A DNA stretch of 64,000 nt from Meconema thalassinum (GCA_946902985.2 OX336388.2:375149387-375213386); one strand, 5' to 3'; shown: positions 10,151 through 22,324, counted from the first letter of the stretch. Numbers and translations: made by a program. Notes: generated by a model not told the origin, from the sequence alone.

Positions 10151-11660
10151 TATTGAATTCAAACAAGTAGTTCCGTGAAGAACTATACAGCCTATTTTCA
10201 TATATCCTACTCATGTTAATAGCCTCAATCAACATACAAAATTTAAGTTTGAAGGTTGTGATAGATTCGTAGATATCGTGAACCGTCTAAATATTTCAGA
10301 TGGTCGCCAGGTTGGATTTTATGTACTGTTACATGAAGATTATTGTGTACATGTCGTATTCAAACTTCAATCGCATGATTAGAACACAAAAAGTAAAAAC
10401 GAGATTTAAAAATTTCACACAGCTGCCATTTTGTGGTTATGAAAACAATTGAAATAAAATAGATGCCAGTGGATTAACATTTGTATAAGCATATAACGTG
10501 CAAAGTTTCACTGCACTCGGATGGTTAAATCGCGAGAGTCCATTTAAATATTTATACATCGCGTCGCCGCCATGTTTGATTTGTGCTCACCAGGTTACTG
10601 AAAGTCCTATAGGTGAGCTTGTGTTCAAAGCTTCTATGAACATAAAATATATCAGCTTGATTGCTGTGAAAGATTCGTAGATATTGAGAACCGTCTAAAT
10701 ATTTCCGATGCTCGCCATTTTGGATTGTTATATGTATAGGCCATAGAGTTGTGTGTCATTAAAGGAAAATTATTGCGTAGGTTCATTACTCAAACTTTCA
10801 CTTCAATAGCATGATTACGAGTCAAGAAATAAAAAACTTAATTTTAAAATTTCGCACAGCCGCCATCTTGAGGTTATGTAAACAATTGGACTAAATTAGA
10901 TGCCAGTGAATTACAATATATATAATGATCTACTGTACCACATTTCACTGCGCTCAGAGAGTTAAATCACAAGAAAAGTCTATTAAAATGTTTCAAATTC
11001 GCTTGCCCGCCATGTTTGTTTTTTTACTTTGCAGGTTTATGAAAGTTACATAGATAAACTTGTACCAGTGCCCTTTATTAGCTTACAAAATTTCAGGGTA
11101 ATATTTGTAATAGTTTCGGAGATATGGAATGCCAGTGAAATATTTCGCACAGCCGCCATTTTGAGGTTATGTAAACAATTGAATTAAATTAGACGCCAAT
11201 GCATTACGATGTGTATAAACATTTTCTGTACCAAGTTTCATTCCGTTTGGATGGTTAAATCATAGGGAAACGTCTATTTAAAAGTCTCAACTTCGCTTGG
11301 CCGCCATGTTGGTTTTGTAGTTACCAGGTTTTTGAAAGTCTCACAGGCGAACTTCTAGTAGTGCCCTTTATCACCGTACACAATTTCAGGGTGATATTGG
11401 TAATAGTTTCGGAGATACTGAATGCTGGTGAGAAATTTCGCACAGCCGCCATGTTGGATTGGTGTGACAATAAAATTTTAAGGGCACGGCCGAGGTCACC
11501 CAGAATGGTGCTTTGAACTTACCGAGTTTCATTGAAATCGCTCCTGCAATTTAGAAGTTATTAGGGGGGACACACGCGCGCACGCACACACAGACACACG
11601 GACAAAAGGTGATCTCATAAGCCTTTTTTTTTTTTCAAAAATGAAAATAGGCTAAAAAGG
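10150..11660 (+). repeat. R7 repeat: diverged internal tandem units and a conserved right end
   Basis: Units containing ATGCCAGTG, TTTCACTGCGCTCGGATGG and CACAGCCGCCATGTTGG recur several times with drift. The right end is a microsatellite-like ACACACAGACACACGGACAA, then GTGATCTCATAAGCC, a T/A hairpin and TAGGCTAA. The same end occurs at 27890-27995 and, inverted, at 20775-20890. A left-part piece recurs at 57177-57320. No coding frame. Confidence 0.6.
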
Positions 11661-12404
11661 TCTCCAGAATTTTATTTTGAAGGCCTGTTTAATTTGTGTC
11701 ACTGTAATGACTGAACTACCGTAGATAGTGTATTTGTAATTGAGGAAGGATTTAGGCAGGAAGCGGTCGTGGACTTAAGTTAGGTACCATCTCAGCATTT
11801 GCCTGGAGCAGAAGCGAATAAGCGACGGAAAGCAACGTCTAGAATGGCCGATAGTACAGTACAGATGGAATGGTGTTGTTCCAAAAACCGTGCTACGGTT
11901 GGCTTTTTGTAAATCGTTAGAAAAGCACAAAAAAGGCTTAACTCTAAATTTCGGAATAATTTGTAGTATCATGTTGTCGGAAAACTCAAAATAAATTGAA
12001 AAACGTTTTTCTCTGAATCTACGTATTTTTAAGATTTTTTTAAACAAAAAAATGTAGAGGGCATTGTCACCTACAATTTGTCTCATTGAGGTCATGTCAA
12101 ACGTTTTGAAATGCAGAAGCTAGGTGGCGCCAAAGTTTTCAAAAAAGTGTTTTTTTCACTTTTTGACCTAGAATTTTTTTTTCTTTTTTACAAAAGAGTG
12201 AATCAGAAATTTGTTCCTCTAAAAATTGTCTGCAACATTTCTTTAATTTTTTTTCCTCCGACTTACCATTCCAAAGTTACAGCGCAGCAAATGCAACGCT
12301 GCGTAGTCAAGGCTACTATTGTTACTGCGGAGAGAGCGGTGGGCATAGTTTAGACCGGGACCGGTGTCGGACAATTTTCACACTTCAGCGGTAGTTAGAG
12401 CTCG
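11661..12404. other. No gene recognised
   Basis: Poly-T-rich sequence with short frames in both directions and nothing recognisable. Confidence 0.4.
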
Positions 12405-12600
12405 GAAGAAGAGACAGTTGAACTGACATGGACCCTAGTTGGCCGAATCGAAGAAAGAATAATAATAATCTTAATCTTCCACAGAGGAACAGAAGTAGGA
12501 AGTGGGAGAGAGGATGAAGAGATATTGGCAGAGAGTGAAGAGAACAAATAATGTAAAAGCTGTCAAACGTGGTCCATAGTTGGCCGTAACTAATAAATAT
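12405..12600 (+). pseudogene. Two LINE-B 3'-end scraps in tandem
   Basis: Two copies of the LINE-B 3' UTR block (GACCCTAGTTGGCCGAATCG near 12432 and CGTGGTCCATAGTTGGCCG near 12570). The second follows a short coding remnant (12480-12550). The first is followed by a short AAT run. Confidence 0.6.
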
Positions 12601-12613
12601 GCGAGTATATAAT

Positions 12614-12908
12614 AATATCGTATGGCCTCGGGTGCCAAGTGCAAGCTTTATTATTTGACACCCAGAGGGCAGCTCGCATTTCGAATATTGTTGTTCCTTG
12701 GAGCGCTATGAAAGTCAAGGAGGTTAGATATCTAAGCTCTTAGACACTATAGCGCTTTCTAGTAGAGAATGGAGGAACTTTTGTGTTGGCGGAAAATCCC
12801 GAGATTAATTTTGCCATTATGGACACGGCCTACTGAATTCAAACGGGTTCTTTCACATGCCAACAACGTATGACATGCGTGTCGTGATTTTTGTCTTCTT
12901 TCAAAAAT
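12614..12908 (-). mobile_element. SINE S2, head missing
   Basis: Matches S2 from the tail (ATATCGTATGGCCTCGGGTG) up to the TTGTCTTCTTTC region. The tRNA-like head has been replaced by unrelated sequence. Confidence 0.75.
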
Positions 12909-13406
12909 TGGGTTGTATGGAACTGCGCCCAAGCTTCACTAATGCCCCTTCGAAAAATGGCTGTGAAACTGCGCTCATTGAGAGCGGTCAGGTAGGATCC
13001 CTTCCTCCTCGACTCTACGGAACTATGTTGTGTCGAGAGGTGTGAATTTGAAGTGACTCTTTTCAAATCGGTTGTGTCTTGATTGCGAACAAGTCAAAAC
13101 CCGTCCAGATTGCGAACAACTAACTCTGTTCAGATTGCGGACAAGAGATTAGTGTTGGCCTGGGATACATAAAACAGGTCCAGTTTTCAAAACAGACTCA
13201 TATTTAATATTTGTTCTAGCAATATTAACATTAAATGGTACATTGGGATGTTTTCGACAACCTAACCATATTTTAAAAATAGTTTTGTTATTGCAAATGT
13301 TTAATAATCTAGTTTGAGGTAATCTTACCATTTAGAAGATTATTATATTTTTTTATTGTATAACAAAACTAGAGGGGTAGTTATTTATGGTGGAGTGGAG
13401 AGAGTT

Positions 13407-13408
<2 letters not shown>
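12909..13408. other. No gene; short diverged repeats
   Basis: Three copies of a ~25-bp unit around AGATTGCGAACAA lie at 13080-13145. Otherwise AT-rich with no recognisable frame. Confidence 0.4.

Positions 13409-13439
<31 letters not shown>
13409..13439. repeat. (ATT)n microsatellite
   Basis: About 10 ATT units, followed by a short S4-like head fragment (GCCTCCGTGGCTTAGG, 13444-13459). Confidence 0.9.
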
Positions 13440-13654
13440 GTGTAGCCTCCGTGGCTTAGGCAGGGTGTCCCGTAGTACAGCTGCTTATCGGGACGGGGGA
13501 CTACCTCTTATTCTCAGCAGTGCAGAAGCTAGTGGTGGGAGACAGTCCGTCACCGACCTTGGGCTAACAGCCGACTTGACTATGGGCGCAGTTCAATCGG
13601 CCTAATTAAAAGGATCTGGAAATACCACTGATTATGGGCGCAGTTCCATATCTC

Positions 13655-13742
13655 CCCGAAAAATCACTTACCATGGCCAGGAGCGAACCTGCAAGCCTGG
13701 GGGTTGGTAGACCGACACGATAACCACTCACCCACCGTGGCA
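13655..13742 (-). mobile_element. SINE S2 head fragment
   Basis: The minus-strand tRNA-like head (CCACGGTGGGTGAGTGG, GCAGGTTCGCTCC) without the S2 body. Confidence 0.65.
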
Positions 13743-14458
13743 AACACAATGTGATAAAGCCCCTAAATGACTGAATAACGACATACATGGTGACACATAA
13801 TAGGCTGCTTTGTATATGGGTGTCACCCATCTGTCACTAGGCGTTTTTCAAGTCCTGTAGAGATCTGAAGCAGTAAATCCGCAAGCTTCCCTCCTCTGTT
13901 AGAACAAACAAGGTTTTCAATAAGGGGTCATGTAAGTGAATTACAGGGAGAATGAAAATAGCTATTTGCCACATTAGCGTGGATATTGCTCCTAATCCGT
14001 AACAGCTTTCGCCATGTTAAACAGCGATCTCGCTGATGACTTCCAAACTTGGTTAGAGCAAGCCAGCCAATTTCACAGACAATAATAAGTATTTAACGCG
14101 CTTATCACTTTTACAACATGAGGCAACATCATCAGCGGCTACGAAAATTGATAACCAGCAATTACCGCAGAGTTGTCTACGTATTAAATGATTTTTTGAA
14201 CTTTCTTCGCTCCAGGAGCCAACACAGTGGAATTGAAAACATACAATATTGCATTTTATGAACGCATCGTTAGAGCAAAAACAATTTTAGAGCAGGTGAG
14301 TGAATTGTTAAGAGTCTATATCTAAAGCCCTGGGCGGATGTGGATATCCGCCGATAAACCCGCAGATATCAACAACATTTTTCGTCATGCGGATATAGTT
14401 TGCATGGCTGTGCGGATAGCGGAGAGGTTTTAGAAACAATGCGAACTAGTATTATGTA
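13743..14458. other. No gene; GCGGATATC-rich end
   Basis: From 14325 to 14430 the motif GCGGATA(T) recurs. The same flavour (GCGGATGCGGATAAC) returns at 19300-19365, so the sequence between may be a nest of insertions into one old low-complexity locus. Confidence 0.4.
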
Positions 14459-14475
14459 TAAGGTGCCTTCAAAAA

Positions 14476-14508
<33 letters not shown>

Positions 14509-15396
14509 AATTGTTGTTTAAAGGGGCCTAACATCTAGGTTATCAAAAAGTAACGAGCCGGAGGCTGGAATGCGCAAACCGGAGACTACTTCGGCTAATC
14601 GTGGCGTGTGTAACGAGGTGTGGTTCCGACCAGAGCGTGGAAGGTCACAGCCCGTCGCTAGAAGGCACGCGTTCACGTCACGTAACGATACAAAGCGAGC
14701 AGCAGCATGCATCAATCGTCCAACGCTGCCAGTCGCATTGCAAACAGTGACATGGAGGCGTCAACCGAACAGTAAAGAGGTGTTGTTGGTTTCTGACAGC
14801 GGAAGGAGTAGGGGGAACGGACATTCACCGCCAAATATCACAAGTGTACGGCGAACACTGCATGTCCCTTGCAAGGGTCAAGGCGTGGCACAAGCGCTTC
14901 AGGGAAGGACGGGTGTCCTTAGCCGATGATGCCCAGTCTGGGGCACCCCCACCTCCCCTGCATTACCGATGACAACATCCAGCTGGTTGATGTACTTATT
15001 ACTCTGGACCGTCGAGTGACAGTGAACGCCGCCGTGGTCACTCCACGACAATGCACGACCTCATACGGCCAAAACAGTCGCGGCACACCTGCAGAAATTC
15101 AAATGGGAAGTTCTCGGCCACCCTCTATACAGTCCAGACCTCTCTCCCTGTGATTACGCCATGTTTGGTTCCCTGAAAAGGGCTCAGCGGGGCCAACGAT
15201 TCACCTCGGACCCGACGGCCAGCTGTACGTGCGGAACTGGTTCACATTGCAGCCCAGGGAATTTTATGAGACAGCCATTCACCGCCTCGTGTCACAGTGG
15301 GACTAGTACCTCAACAGCCAGGGCCAATACTTCTAACATACAGGTACTGGTTTCTGTAATAATGCCTCCGGCTCATTACTTTTTGAACGCACCTTG
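14459..15396 (+). pseudogene. Decayed mariner transposon
   Basis: TA at 14457-14458 and 15397-15398 bounds inverted ends. The right end read inward is AAGGTGCGTTCAAAAAGTAA; the left is AAGGTGCCTTC AAAAAG, then an insertion, then TAACGAGCCGGAGGC. Broken frames read SLARVKAWHKRFREGRVSL, a mariner helix-turn-helix segment, and later PLYSPDLSPCDYAMFGSLK, the mariner YSPDLAP.DY block around the third catalytic Asp. The middle is deleted and frameshifted. Confidence 0.75.
14477..14542 (+). mobile_element. GAT-run plus R6 head fragment inserted in the mariner TIR
   Basis: A 66-bp insert (GAT units, then GTTGTTTAAAGGGGCCTAAC) flanked by TCAAAAAG at 14469-14476 and 14543-14550, an 8-bp direct repeat. 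It splits the left mariner TIR. Confidence 0.7.
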
Positions 15397-15675
15397 TATG
15401 TCAATGCAAACCTTATTCCGTGTTCACCACTGCAATGACCACACTTCCATGTTTCGAACTAAGCGGCAAAACCAGCGCCATATCATTATTAGGACCCGGA
15501 TGTTTATGACATAGCATCATATATTTCCGTTATATGTTTTCCATGACAAATGTAAGATGATGGCTTAAGCTAATCTCATTCAAATTATGTTATTAGGCAT
15601 ACTGTAATTAACACTCCGAACAGGAAAGGGTTGCAATTCTGGCTGTGTAACATTCGTTTTAAACATACAGTAGTA

Positions 15676-16667
15676 CAGTGAGTCTCTCTCACGACTCGGC
15701 CGGCCGGCTCGCGCAGCTTATCTGTCTCCCGTTGACTCATCACTCCCCGTTCGGCATAACATAGCACTTCGCTAACGTTATCCGTGCATGACATGAGATA
15801 ACAATGAAAATTAATCAATTAAGCTGCTACTACCTTATGACAGGAGATGTTCTAAATGTTCTCCTCCTACATCCACACATTTCCGGCATCGTCTTAGGAA
15901 ACTCCTATTCACATGCAATAGTTCGTCTTCCGTAACTGAGGCATTATATCTCTCCGGATATGTTCTTTCAGTTCGCCCAACGTGTGAGGGTTTCTTGCAT
16001 ACACTTTATTCTTGAAGCACCCATATAAATAAAAGTCACATACAGTTAAATATGGGTACCGTGACAGCCATAAGTCTGTACTAATTGAACGGTGGCCGAG
16101 TCTTGTTGAATATATCCATTTCGAGAGTTAGTGTCAGTCAGTTCGTCATAAAATGGTTAAGAGTATATTATCCCTGTACCTTTGTGCATTAATTGTGCTT
16201 TGAAAATGGATAGGCCCTATAATAATGTGCCCATTCACTGCGCACCATATTCCGACCCATTCGTTATGTAGAGAAATTTCGTATATGCGATGGGGGGTTT
16301 CTCAACTCCAATATCTGTTATTCTGCGTCGTCGAACCATACCCGTGTAAACGGAACCAAGCTTCGTCCGAGAAAAATATTAACATTTCCGGAGAGAAATA
16401 GTCTCAATTACGAAAGACGAACATATGCGTGTGAATCGGAGTTTCCTTTGACGATACCGGAAATGTGTGGATGAAGGAGGAAAACATTTAGAACAACTCC
16501 TGCCATAAGGTAGTAGCAGCTTATTTTATTTATTTTAATTGTTTTCTCATGTCATGCACGGATAACGTTAGCGAAGTGCTATGTTATGCCGAGCGGAGAG
16601 TGATGAGTCAACGGGAGACAGATAAGCTGGGCGCGCCGGCCGGCCGAGTCGTGAGAGAGACTCACTG
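15676..16667 (-). mobile_element. 992-bp mariner-like foldback element
   Basis: TA at 15674-15675 and 16668-16669. Inverted ends begin CAGTGAGTCTCTCTCACGAC and stay recognisably mirrored for ~285 bp (to ~15965 and from ~16385). The minus-strand interior gives transposase pieces: YGSTTQNNRYWS, GIWCAVNGHIIIGPI, CDFYLYGCFKNKVYARNPHTL. The inverted arms themselves include the C-terminal coding segment, so the right arm repeats, inverted, the transposase 3' end. Many stops make it a dead, internally rearranged copy. Confidence 0.75.
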
Positions 16668-16734
16668 TACATAACATACAAACCCTAAGAGAACGACTTT
16701 TTCCTCAAATGTCTAAATATGTTGCTTTAGTAAT

Positions 16735-19247
16735 TTATGCTTTATTTAATACAAGCTGTACCCGGCATGCGTTGCAATGCCAATCAAAGAAAGTGTTGGC
16801 GTTGAAATTCTGTTTCTTGAAGTGCTTTTGGATACACAACATGTTAACTGCATCTAAGCTATCGTAAAATGGATTTTCTAATTTAGAACCATTCGTGGGA
16901 GCGTGCACAACAACTTTCAAAAGTTTCATCGCTGTCACTCATTTGTTGAATCTACTCGTACGCTACCTATTGTGAAATGGATTTACTAAGTCGAAACCCT
17001 TCCCTGGCGTGTACACAATAACTCATGAATGATTCATCGCAATCGGATGAATGGTATATGCACGTAAAGGGTTTTTTGTTTAAACGATTCGTGCGCTGTC
17101 ACTTATTTGTTGAATCTACTCGTGCGCTACCTATTGAGAAATGTATTACTAAGTCGAAGCCCTTCCCTGGCGTGTACACAATAACTCATCAAGGTTTCAT
17201 CGCAATCGAAGAATGTTATATGAACGCAATAGGGGATTTTGTTGAAACGCTTCGCGCGTCGTCACCTATTTGTTGCATCTACTCTTGCGCTGCTTATTGT
17301 GAAATGGATTTACTAAGTCCCCTTCCCTGGCGGGTACACAATAACTGATCAATGTTTCATCGCAATCGGATGAATAGTATATGAACGCATACCTGATTTT
17401 GTTTAAACGATTCGCGCGTCGTCACCCATTTGTTGCATCTACTCTTGCGCTACCTATTGTGAAATGGATTTACCAAGTCCCCTTCCCTGGCGGGTACACA
17501 ATAACTGATCAATGCTTCATCGCAATCAGATGAATAGTATATGAACGCATACCTGATTTTGTTTAAACGATTCGCACTCCGTCACTCATTTGTTGAATCT
17601 ACTCGTGCGCTACCTACTGTAAAATGTATTTACTAAGTTAGAAACCGTCACGTAAGTGTCCACAACATCTCACCCAAGTTTCATCGCTATCGGACTAATG
17701 GGATATGAAGACATAGGGGACTGTATTGAAACGCTCCGCGTGTCGTCGTTCATTTGTCGAATCTACTCGTGTGCTACCTACTGTGAAATGTATTTACTAA
17801 GCCAGAAACCTTCCTTGGAGTGTCCACCATATTTCACCCAAGTTTCACCGCTAACGGCAGAATGGTATATGACCTTATACGGGACTTTGTTGAAACGCTT
17901 CGCGCGTCGTCCCTCATTTGTTGAATCAACTTGTGCGCTGCATATTGTATAGGGGATTTACTAAGCCAGAAATTTTCCATGACGTGTACACAACATTTCA
18001 CCCAAGTTTCATAGCTACGGACGAATGGTACATTATGCATACGGGACTTGGTTCAAACGCTTCGCGTTTCGTCGCTCATTTGTTGATTCTACTCTTGCGC
18101 TACATATTGTAATATGGATGTACTCAGCCAGAAACCTTCCCTGGAGTGTACACAACATCTCACCCAAGTTTCATCGCAATCGGATGAATGGTATGTGAAC
18201 GTATACGGGACGTTGTCGAAACGCTTCGCGCGTAGTCACTCATTTGTTGAACATAAACGTGCGCTTCGTATTGTAAAATGGATTTACTTAGCCAGAAACA
18301 TTTCCTGGAGTGTACACAACAATTCACCAAACATTTGTCACTATCAGACGAATGGTATATGACTTTATACGGGACTTTGTTGAAACGCTTCGCGTGTCAT
18401 CGCTCATTTGTTGAATCTACTGGTGCGCTACCTATTGTAAAATGTATGTACTAAGCCAGAAACCTTCCCTGGAGTGTACACAACATCTCACCCAAGTTTC
18501 ATCGCTATCGGATGAATGGTATATGAAATTATATGGGACTTTGTTGAAACGCTTCGCGCGTCGTCGCTCATTTGTTGATTCTACTCGTGCTCTACCTATT
18601 TTTAAAGGAATTTATTAAGCTAGAAACCTTCCCTGGAGTGCACACAAAATCTCAGCCTAGTTTCATCGCTATCGGACGAATGGTATATGAACGCAAACGT
18701 GACTTTGTTGAACTGCTTCGCGCGTCGTAGCTCATTTGTTGAAGCTACTCGTGCGCTGCCTATTGTAAAGTGGATGTACTAAGCCAGAAAATTTCCCTGT
18801 AGTGTACACAACATTTTACGCAAGTTTCATAGCTATCGGACAAATGGTATATGAATGCATACGAGACTTTGTTGAAACGCTTTGCGTGTCGTCGCTCATT
18901 TGTTGAATCTACTCGTGCGCTATCTACTGTGAAATGTATTCACTAATTTTGAAACCTTCACGTAAGTGTACACAACATCTCACCCAAGTTTCATCGCCAT
19001 CGGACGAATGGTATATGAACACATACGGGACTTTGTTGAAATGCTTCGCGCATCGTCGCTCATTTGTTGAATCTACGCGTGCGCTACCTATTGTAAAATG
19101 GATTTACTAAGTCAGAAACCTTCCTTGGAGTGTACTCAACATCTCACCCAAGTTTCATCGCAATCGGACGCATGGTATATGAACGCATAGGAGACATACA
19201 CACCCACAGACAAACTATCACGTAAGATTGATTTTTATATATAGACT
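16735..19247 (+). repeat. R8: ~163-bp satellite-like array, about 14 units
   Basis: The block CTACCTATTGTGAAATGG recurs with spacings of 159-166 bp from about 16960 to 19090. Each unit also carries CATTTGTTGAATCTACTCGTG and CCCAAGTTTCATCGC. The array starts after TACAAGCTGTACCCGGCATG and ends in ACACACCCACAGACAAACTA and an AT run. The short frames are a result of the periodicity. Confidence 0.85.
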
Positions 19248-19551
19248 ATTGTAATGGCAGTAGATTCGAATAACAAACGTGGAAATGCGGAAGAAAGTCG
19301 TGCGGATGCGGGGCAGATGCGGATAACAGTTGTGCGATTGCGGGGCGGATGCGGATAACGTTTTGTTTATCCGCGCAGGGCACTACCTATATCAAGGTCG
19401 CGGACAGGAATTAAGGCTTTCAAGACCATTTCATCTTTGATCGTCCCATAACATCCCAGAAGTATCAAATTTGCATTGATATTTTCGGCAGATTTCAACA
19501 GAATTGCAATGGATACTATGATACGAGTTCCGGAAAATGTTGACATATATA

Positions 19552-20227
19552 CGAAGGTGGGTCAAAAAATTAGTTGTACTAACGCGCTGCAGCAGCGCGC
19601 TGTGTGTCGCAAACGTGGGCACAGCGGAGAAAGGGACAGACACTGCTCACACATCTCTTAGGCAGATCGCTGTGGTGTCTCGTCCTGTATGGAGTGAATA
19701 GCGGCCAAGAGCAATGGCGGGTCGACTGGACGTTCACTCCAAATATGAGGTGCGTGCGACAATCCGATTCCAATGGGCCAAAAGGAAGAATTGCACGGAC
19801 ATTCATCGTGAAATTAGTGCTGTGTATGGGGAGCGGGCCTGGGATCGTAAAGTGGTGTTAGCAATTTGAAGCCGGACGCACGGATATCACGGACGAATAT
19901 CGCGAGGGCAGGCCCGCAACGTCCAGGACCCGTGCAAATGTCAACAGTGTGAATGCGATCATTAGACAGAACGGTGGTCGACATTCCCACACCGATGAGG
20001 AGGTGAAGGCCGCTGTCTCCGTGTGATTACAGAACGCTGGAGGAACGTTCTATGCATCCGGCATCGACAAGTTGGTTGTGCGTTCGCAGAAATGTTTGGA
20101 ATCTCTTGGAAACTATGTGGAAAAGTGACGTTACATTGTATGTCGTTATAGGTGTGTTGCTGTTGTATAGGTGGTGTAATAAATGGCCATAACTGAGAAG
20201 TGCAACGTATTTTTTGATCTGCCCTCG
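19552..20227 (+). mobile_element. 676-bp non-autonomous mariner derivative, copy 1
   Basis: TA-flanked, with ends CGAAGGTGGGTCAAAAAATT at the left and CGAGGGCAGATCAAAAAATA read inward from the right. It retains the transposase N-terminal region (MAGRLDVHSKYEVRATIRF, then IHREISAVYG) and a scrap of the C-terminus. The catalytic core is deleted. The copy at 25470-26145 has the same length and the same deletion, so this is an amplified deletion family. Confidence 0.8.
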
Positions 20228-20805
20228 TATCTTTGCGTTTCACATCCCCCAGACCAAAAACCACCGTCAGTTCAAAGGTTTATACATATCACTTTCTTGT
20301 GGACACAATAACTACCGTCATTTTGCACCTGTCTGTCTATTAGGTTGTCAGCACGGAGGCTGGTTGGATCCTCAATAATCACCACCGTAGGTTAGGTGGT
20401 AGAAACCCACAAAACCAAGCCAGCACTATAATGAGGCGTACTAGGTAAGGCGAGGAATGAGGTAGTTTGCCATTGCTTTCCTCAATGAGTCAGTACATCT
20501 GTACTAACCCTGTGAGCAGAACCTTTCACAACATCCACAAGCAGTGACTGTGCCCTCACGCCATTACTCAGCACCACCCATACCTCATCAGCTTCCATAT
20601 AAGCGCAGCCATGAATGAGACAGACATCGGTGAAAAGACACATTTTACTGTAGCCCGTGCCAACAGACAAACGCAAATGTACTGCATTCATTACGAGATC
20701 GTAAACAGGCAATTTTTGCACCAATCACTTTCAAATGAATACATCATTATGTTTAGCCTACTTTTCACATTTTGCAAAAATGAGGAAAAAGTAGACTTAT
20801 GAGAT
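20228..20805. other. No gene recognised
   Basis: Mixed sequence without recognisable frames. 20340-20480 (ACCACCGTAGGTTAGGTGG and onward) resembles a tRNA-less repeat tail, but I see no second copy here. Confidence 0.35.
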
Positions 20806-22130
20806 CGGGCAAATGTGTGTCTGTCTCTCTGTCCTTCTGTCTGTCTGTCTGGCTGGCTGTGTGTGTGTCCCCCCTATCAACTCCTAAACGGCTGCAGCAA
20901 TCGAAACAAAATTTGGTAGGAGTAAAGATCTATACCTGAATATCTCACGCCCATATTTGAAAATGATGTCAGTGCTACCAACTGCTGAGAAATCGCAATT
21001 GAAATTTGAGCTCCATGTTGGATATCTTGGAAGGTATGAACAGGAGCTATTTCAAAATTGGCACACGTATAGACAATAATATTGCAGTTTAATTTCCAGG
21101 AGGCCATACATCGCAGTGTTGCCAAAATGAATATACGCCTGCTGATAGGTCTAACTTTTAAATGCATATAACTTCTACACTATCAATTGGATTTCAACCA
21201 CATTTCGTATGTGCTATGTGTACATAAACAGACATGACTGATCGTATTCTTAAGATCCACCAGGGCTGCCAACTGTTAATAAATGCTCTCAATTTATTTT
21301 ATCCAAATACCAATATATCAGAAAGTATGCAAGCCGACAGCTTTAAACTATGCACACGTATAGTACCTGACATTCTATATTAATTTGGACTAACTTATAT
21401 ACGTCAGTGCTACCAACATGATTCTAAGCCTGCTGAGAGGTCCAACTTTAAATACATGTAACTTCTATACTATCATTTGGATTTCAGCCAAATTTCGTGT
21501 GTGCTATGTGTACCATAACAGATATGTATATTCCGATTCTTAAGAGTAACCAGGGCTGCCAACTGTTAATAAATACTGTCTCTATTGTTGTTACCCTAAT
21601 ATCAATATATCAGAAAGTATGCAAGCCAATAGCTCTAAACTTTGCACACGTATAGTACCAGGCATTCTAAATTAATTTGCAGTAACTAATATATGTCAGT
21701 GCTGCCGACATGATTCTAAGCCTGCTGATAGATCCAATTTTAAAATGTATGTAACTTCTATACTAAGTAATGGATTTCATTCAAAATTGACACAACAATA
21801 GATCATATTATTTTAGATTATTTCTGACCAATACATGGATGTCATTGTTGCCAACATGTTTTACGCGCGCTGTTAGATCCAATGTTTAACTGCATGTAAC
21901 GTCCATGCTATCCATTGGACTTCAACCAAATTTTGTATTGTGTACCTTAAGAGATGGAACTAAGAATATATTCAGTCACCAGGGCTGCCAACTGCAGTTC
22001 TCTATTAGGCTACATTATGCCAGGTATACAGTATTTCGAACGAATTTGAAAATTCGATATTAACAACTTCATTTCGGAATTATTCTAGATAGATCCATAT
22101 AGATTAATCATTGGCATAGATCTTAAATTT
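20775..22130 (-). repeat. R9 repeat: ~292-bp internal units, R7-type end
   Basis: Read on the minus strand it ends (at the left) in CCGTTTAGGAGTTGATAGGG, a CA/GACA run, GATCTCATAAG, a hairpin and TAGGCTAA, the same terminal plan as R7. Blocks such as GCTGATAGGTCTAACTTT (21138, 21431, 21723) and CCAGGGCTGCCAACTG (21258, 21549, 21979) recur at ~292 bp or fractions of it. Confidence 0.6.
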
Positions 22131-22262
22131 TAAGAAAAGTTCGTCACGGAACTTCTTGTTTTGATGTGTAACATCTTTCCACTCGGTTGCTGGATATTTT
22201 TGTGGGAGTGATTTTGAAAAATGGGACGGAAGTGGATCGGACGGAAGTGTGTAAGACGCACT

Positions 22263-22324
22263 GCCAGTTGGATCGCATCCCTCCTGGTTACTTTAGCAGC
22301 CAGAAGGGATGTGATCCAGCTGGC
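22263..22324. repeat. 25-bp-stem hairpin
   Basis: 22263-22287 and 22300-22324 pair over 25 positions with two G-U type pairs and one mismatch, around a 12-nt loop. It could be a small palindromic insert or a hairpin transcript. Nothing shows that it is transcribed. Confidence 0.6.

Noticed and set aside
17025..18362. Cluster of 60-107-codon frames
   Set aside because: Shadow frames of the 163-bp array; the peptides repeat with the unit and match nothing known.
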